Source of the DNA: Lewinella sp050633125
Lineage (GTDB): Bacteria; Bacteroidota; Bacteroidia; Chitinophagales; Saprospiraceae
Length of the DNA: 64,000 nucleotides
Assembly (NCBI RefSeq): GCF_050633125.1
Contig: NZ_JBOEFX010000100.1
Coordinates: 16,103-80,102 of the forward strand
Direction of reading: 5' to 3'
Shown: positions 61,537 to 64,000 of the stretch, piece by piece
Position numbering within the stretch: the stretch's first letter is position 1
Layout: every line of letters begins with the position of its first letter
Notes under the pieces: generated by a model
Told to the model about the DNA's origin: nothing
Seen by the model: the letters and a program-made list of their open reading frames with translations, nothing else
The model's database searches: none
Position numbers and translations under genes: made by a program

Positions 61537-61566
61537 GAGCTTGTTCATGAATTTTTGAACAAGCTC
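61537..61566. other. Hairpin upstream of first yeeE start
   Basis: Perfect 11-bp inverted repeat GAGCTTGTTCA / TGAACAAGCTC with an 8-nt loop, ending 24 nt before the ATG at 61591. Confidence 0.6.
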
Positions 61567-61590
61567 TTAGTTAAGACTAACTACTTTCCA

Positions 61591-62178
61591 ATGATCGCAT
61601 TTGTAATTTTTGCGTCCTCAATCCTGGACCTTATTCGCCAACCTTGGCATTGGTCTGTTTCAGGAGTGGCTATCGCAGCTATCTTGTTTCTGATGACCTG
61701 GATGGGGCGCAGTTTTGGTGTGTCTACAGCGTTCCGCAACTTCTGTACGATGGCAGGGGCAGGAAAACGCCATGCTTTTTTTGATATTGATCTAAAAGAC
61801 GAAAACTGGCGACTGGCATTTGTGCTAGGGGCTGTTCTTGGTGGTTTTATTGCGGTTTACTTTTTGGGAAGCCCGGAAGCAGTGGCTATTTCTGAAAGTA
61901 CGCTTACTCACCTTAAAGAAGACTTTGGAATGGCTTATCCGCAAGGAGATGGCTTTTTACCGACGGAAGTTTTCAATTTCACTAGTCCTAAAGGAATTAT
62001 TCTTGCCATTATCGGAGGTTTTCTGGTAGGTTTTGGTGCGCGTTATGGCCGGGGATGTACCTCTGGTCACGCAATTACCGGACTTTCGCATCTTCAACTT
62101 CCTTCCTTAATTACGGTTATCGGCTTCTTCATCGGAGGCTTGTTGATGACTTGGGTAATTATGCCTTTGATCTTCTAA
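61591..62178 (+). CDS. YeeE/YedE transporter, N-terminal half protein
   Basis: 196 residues from the ATG at 61591 (a TTG at 61534 would add nineteen residues and swallow the hairpin there). Five or so helices; FRNFCTMAG and RYGRGCTSGHAITGLS carry the conserved cysteines of the YeeE/TsuA family, which imports thiosulfate or related sulfur compounds. In many bacteria the family is split into two small genes, as here. The partner starts 10 nt downstream. Confidence 0.88.
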   Translation: MIAFVIFASSILDLIRQPWHWSVSGVAIAAILFLMTWMGRSFGVSTAFRNFCTMAGAGKRHAFFDIDLKDENWRLAFVLGAVLGGFIAVYFLGSPEAVAISESTLTHLKEDFGMAYPQGDGFLPTEVFNFTSPKGIILAIIGGFLVGFGARYGRGCTSGHAITGLSHLQLPSLITVIGFFIGGLLMTWVIMPLIF

Positions 62179-62188
62179 AAAAAATACG

Positions 62189-62605
62189 ATGAAACAATTC
62201 ATATCCTTTTTTACGGTAGGAACGGTCTTTGGCATCATTATGACCAAATCGGAAGCCGTTTCTTGGTTTCGTATTCACGAAATGTTCCGCTTCGAGAGTT
62301 TTCACATGTACGGTATTATTGGCACTGCTGTAGTGTTGGGAGCCATTATCATTGCTTTGATGAAGCGTTTTAAGGTGAAAACCTGGCGCGATACTTTTGT
62401 GGGCTATATGCCTATGCAGTTGCACATTCCTCGGCATTTGCTGGCAGGCAGCATCTTTGGTTTAGGTTGGGCGCTTATGGGCGCTTGCCCGGGGCCAATG
62501 TTTGTACTATTGGGTCAAGGGTTTGGTATCATGGCGCTGGTGATTCTTGGCGGCACCTTGGGTACTTACACCTATGGCGTTGTAAAAGACAAACTACCTC
62601 ACTAA
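62189..62605 (+). CDS. YeeE/YedE transporter, C-terminal half protein
   Basis: 138 residues, four helices. GWALMGACPGPMFVLLGQG holds the second conserved cysteine motif (GACPGP). It pairs with the preceding half to form one transporter for a small sulfur species. It is followed 18 nt later by a porin gene, so uptake through both membranes may be encoded together. Confidence 0.88.
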   Translation: MKQFISFFTVGTVFGIIMTKSEAVSWFRIHEMFRFESFHMYGIIGTAVVLGAIIIALMKRFKVKTWRDTFVGYMPMQLHIPRHLLAGSIFGLGWALMGACPGPMFVLLGQGFGIMALVILGGTLGTYTYGVVKDKLPH

Positions 62606-62623
62606 AAGATTTTCTCCGCTGTT

Positions 62624-63892
62624 ATGTATCATCTCCGTTTATTGACTTTTCTTTTACTGCTTGCCGCAGTTTTAGGGAACGCTCAGACCCCAGCGACCAC
62701 GTTGCCAGCGCTCTGGAAACAAGTAGAAATAGAGCCTTTGGCTGCTTTGCAAGTGTGGACCAGCTACACCATAGGAGAGGAAGTCTATCGACCTGATGAG
62801 GGTAAGTATGAAAAGGTAGACGATCGGCTTAATTTTCAACTTCGGCGTTCCCGGTTTGGTTTCAAAGGAAAAGTTGGTGATCGCATCAAGTTCAACTTCA
62901 TCTTAGCCGCTGATCTAGTAGGGCGCGACTTATTAGCAGCTACCGAGGGGGGCGCAAATAACGGTGGGTCCCCCCAGATACGTTTATGGAATGCTTTTGT
63001 ACAATGGCGCTTAAGCCCACAAAGCGAGAAAGCCCATCTTGTAGCGGGGTATCAGGTGCCCCAAATCGGTCGGGAAAGTATTACCTCTGCCTTAAGAAGT
63101 TCTTCTATGGAAAAGGCCTGGGTACAAAACTACCTGCGTAGACATTTGGTAGGTATTGGGCCGGGCCGCGCGCTAGGGGTCAATATTGGTGGCTTGTTTT
63201 TAAAAGAAAAACTATCATGGGGTTATGATGTCGGGGTGTTTAATCCCGCAATGAAAGCTTACGGTAGTAACTCGGCAGGTGATGTTTATTCACCGTTATT
63301 AACAGGCCGGCTGGTGGCCTACCTGGGAGACCCTGAATCAAAATCATATACACCGGGGCATAAAATCAATTACTTTGGTCAACGCAGAGGATTGAGCCTG
63401 GCGCTTGAAGGTGCGTGGCAAGCAAAGACAGATGTGTTTCAAGACAACCATGCCTACGGGTTTGATTTTTTAGGCAACTATGATGGTTGGAGCCTTGATG
63501 GCGAGTACTTGGTGCTAGGCCGCAGCGGATACGAAGCTATTTCGACCTCAGCACAAACGGCTTACTTACGTCTAAGTTATACTTTTAAATTGGGCGAATA
63601 TTGGTTGGAGCCCAGCGGAATGTTGACCAAACTTTCTGGCCCTCTCTCTGCTGCTGATCAATCAAGCGCCGCTAGCTTGTTAGCTTTTGCTGGCGAAGAA
63701 AGAATAGCAGATGTTGGTGGTAATTTTTATTTCACATCCAATCTGAAACTGAGCCTACACTATACCTTTAGTAAAGGAGATGCAGGCATGGCCGGAGCCG
63801 GAGCTGATGTGAATAATTATTTTTTCCAAAGCGGTGTAGGCCCTATCTTGCGAGGAGATTGGCTGGGCCTGGGTTTGGTGGCCATCATGTAG
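62624..63892 (+). CDS. Phosphate-selective porin O/P-like outer-membrane protein
   Basis: 422 residues. Signal peptide 1-20 (LLTFLLLLAAVLGNAQ), then a beta-barrel of the porin O/P family (NFQLRRSRFGFKGKVGDRIKFNF at the start; quoted part RRSRFGFKGKVGD). Such porins accept phosphate and other anions. After two YeeE genes an anionic sulfur compound such as thiosulfate is a fair guess. The C-terminus ends GLGLVAIM. It is complete, with the stop 108 bp before the window end. Confidence 0.85.
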   Translation: MYHLRLLTFLLLLAAVLGNAQTPATTLPALWKQVEIEPLAALQVWTSYTIGEEVYRPDEGKYEKVDDRLNFQLRRSRFGFKGKVGDRIKFNFILAADLVGRDLLAATEGGANNGGSPQIRLWNAFVQWRLSPQSEKAHLVAGYQVPQIGRESITSALRSSSMEKAWVQNYLRRHLVGIGPGRALGVNIGGLFLKEKLSWGYDVGVFNPAMKAYGSNSAGDVYSPLLTGRLVAYLGDPESKSYTPGHKINYFGQRRGLSLALEGAWQAKTDVFQDNHAYGFDFLGNYDGWSLDGEYLVLGRSGYEAISTSAQTAYLRLSYTFKLGEYWLEPSGMLTKLSGPLSAADQSSAASLLAFAGEERIADVGGNFYFTSNLKLSLHYTFSKGDAGMAGAGADVNNYFFQSGVGPILRGDWLGLGLVAIM

Positions 63893-64000
63893 CGGTCTGT
63901 TAAGCGACGTCGGATTAATAAGTGTCGGGTTTACCTCCGGTGATCGTCCCTTCGGTTCTCAGAGTTGATAGGATAGTGATTTTGGTTTTAACCAAGGCAA
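63893..64000. other. Right edge, nothing identified
   Basis: 108 bp with no ORF. A TTGGTT-TT-AACCAA repeat (63981-63995) is near the edge. Confidence 0.3.

Noticed and set aside
61534..61590. TTG start for the first yeeE gene
   Set aside because: It would place a perfect 11-bp hairpin inside the coding region; the ATG at 61591 fits the family start.
1..64000. CRISPR arrays, tRNAs, rRNAs, IS elements and prophage genes
   Set aside because: No regularly spaced repeats, cloverleaf sequences, transposase or phage proteins were recognised on either strand.

Overview
The window looks like chromosome of a Bacteroidota bacterium, probably of the Saprospiria (Lewinella/Haliscomenobacter-like) type. 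The evidence is two SusC/FecA-style TonB receptors with carboxypeptidase-like N-terminal domains, a FecI/FecR pair, a type IX secretion C-terminal domain on a subtilase, a Rho protein with a very long Arg/Asp-rich insert, an RND-TolC fusion, promoter elements of the Bacteroidota form TAnnTTTG, and a lack of strong Shine-Dalgarno sites. The genus call is inference. I see no IS element, prophage, tRNA, rRNA or CRISPR array.

Layout. 1-1361: hemA. 1520-9291: an iron/TonB block on the minus strand (sigma factor, FecR, STN-type receptor, and a second paralogous receptor without STN). 9609-21438: housekeeping genes (DUF3109 protein, citrate synthase, gcvH, VanZ, tonB, TPR protein, rpmH, frr, zinc metallopeptidase, serS, rho). 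21913-24158: 5-oxoprolinase genes pxpABC. 24625-28976: PepSY membrane protein, secreted subtilase, RibD-like reductase.

28970-40604: cytochrome bd (cydAB, minus strand) diverges from a sulfur-oxidation block. That block holds two persulfide dioxygenase-rhodanese proteins (CstB-like), a fused 4Fe-4S/NrfD membrane subunit, a cytoplasmic molybdopterin oxidoreductase (SoeA/PhsA-like) and two stand-alone rhodaneses. A natural reading is persulfide to sulfite to sulfate, with electrons going to quinone and to the bd oxidase. 40726-43794 is a large membrane sensor kinase. A second sulfur module lies at 60029-63892: cysteine dioxygenase, thioredoxin, two YeeE/YedE transporter halves and a porin. The two modules share a perfect GTGA-N6-TCAC palindrome at their promoters, suggesting one Crp/Fnr-type regulon.

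43904-52216: the most unusual locus. One 1393-residue ORF fuses a SulP anion transporter plus STAS domain to a complete DabA (DUF2309) with its four zinc-site residues. It is followed 3 nt later by a DabB (NuoL-like) gene, then a DUF2490 barrel protein and a beta-carbonic anhydrase. This looks like an inorganic-carbon uptake system with a built-in SulP module.

52370-59994: a heavy-metal efflux operon (adaptor, CzcA-like RND fused to a TolC-like outer-membrane factor) and its two-component system. CTTAAG boxes repeated every 11 bp lie upstream of both the pump and the regulator. Several intergenic regions hold short repeats and hairpin clusters.
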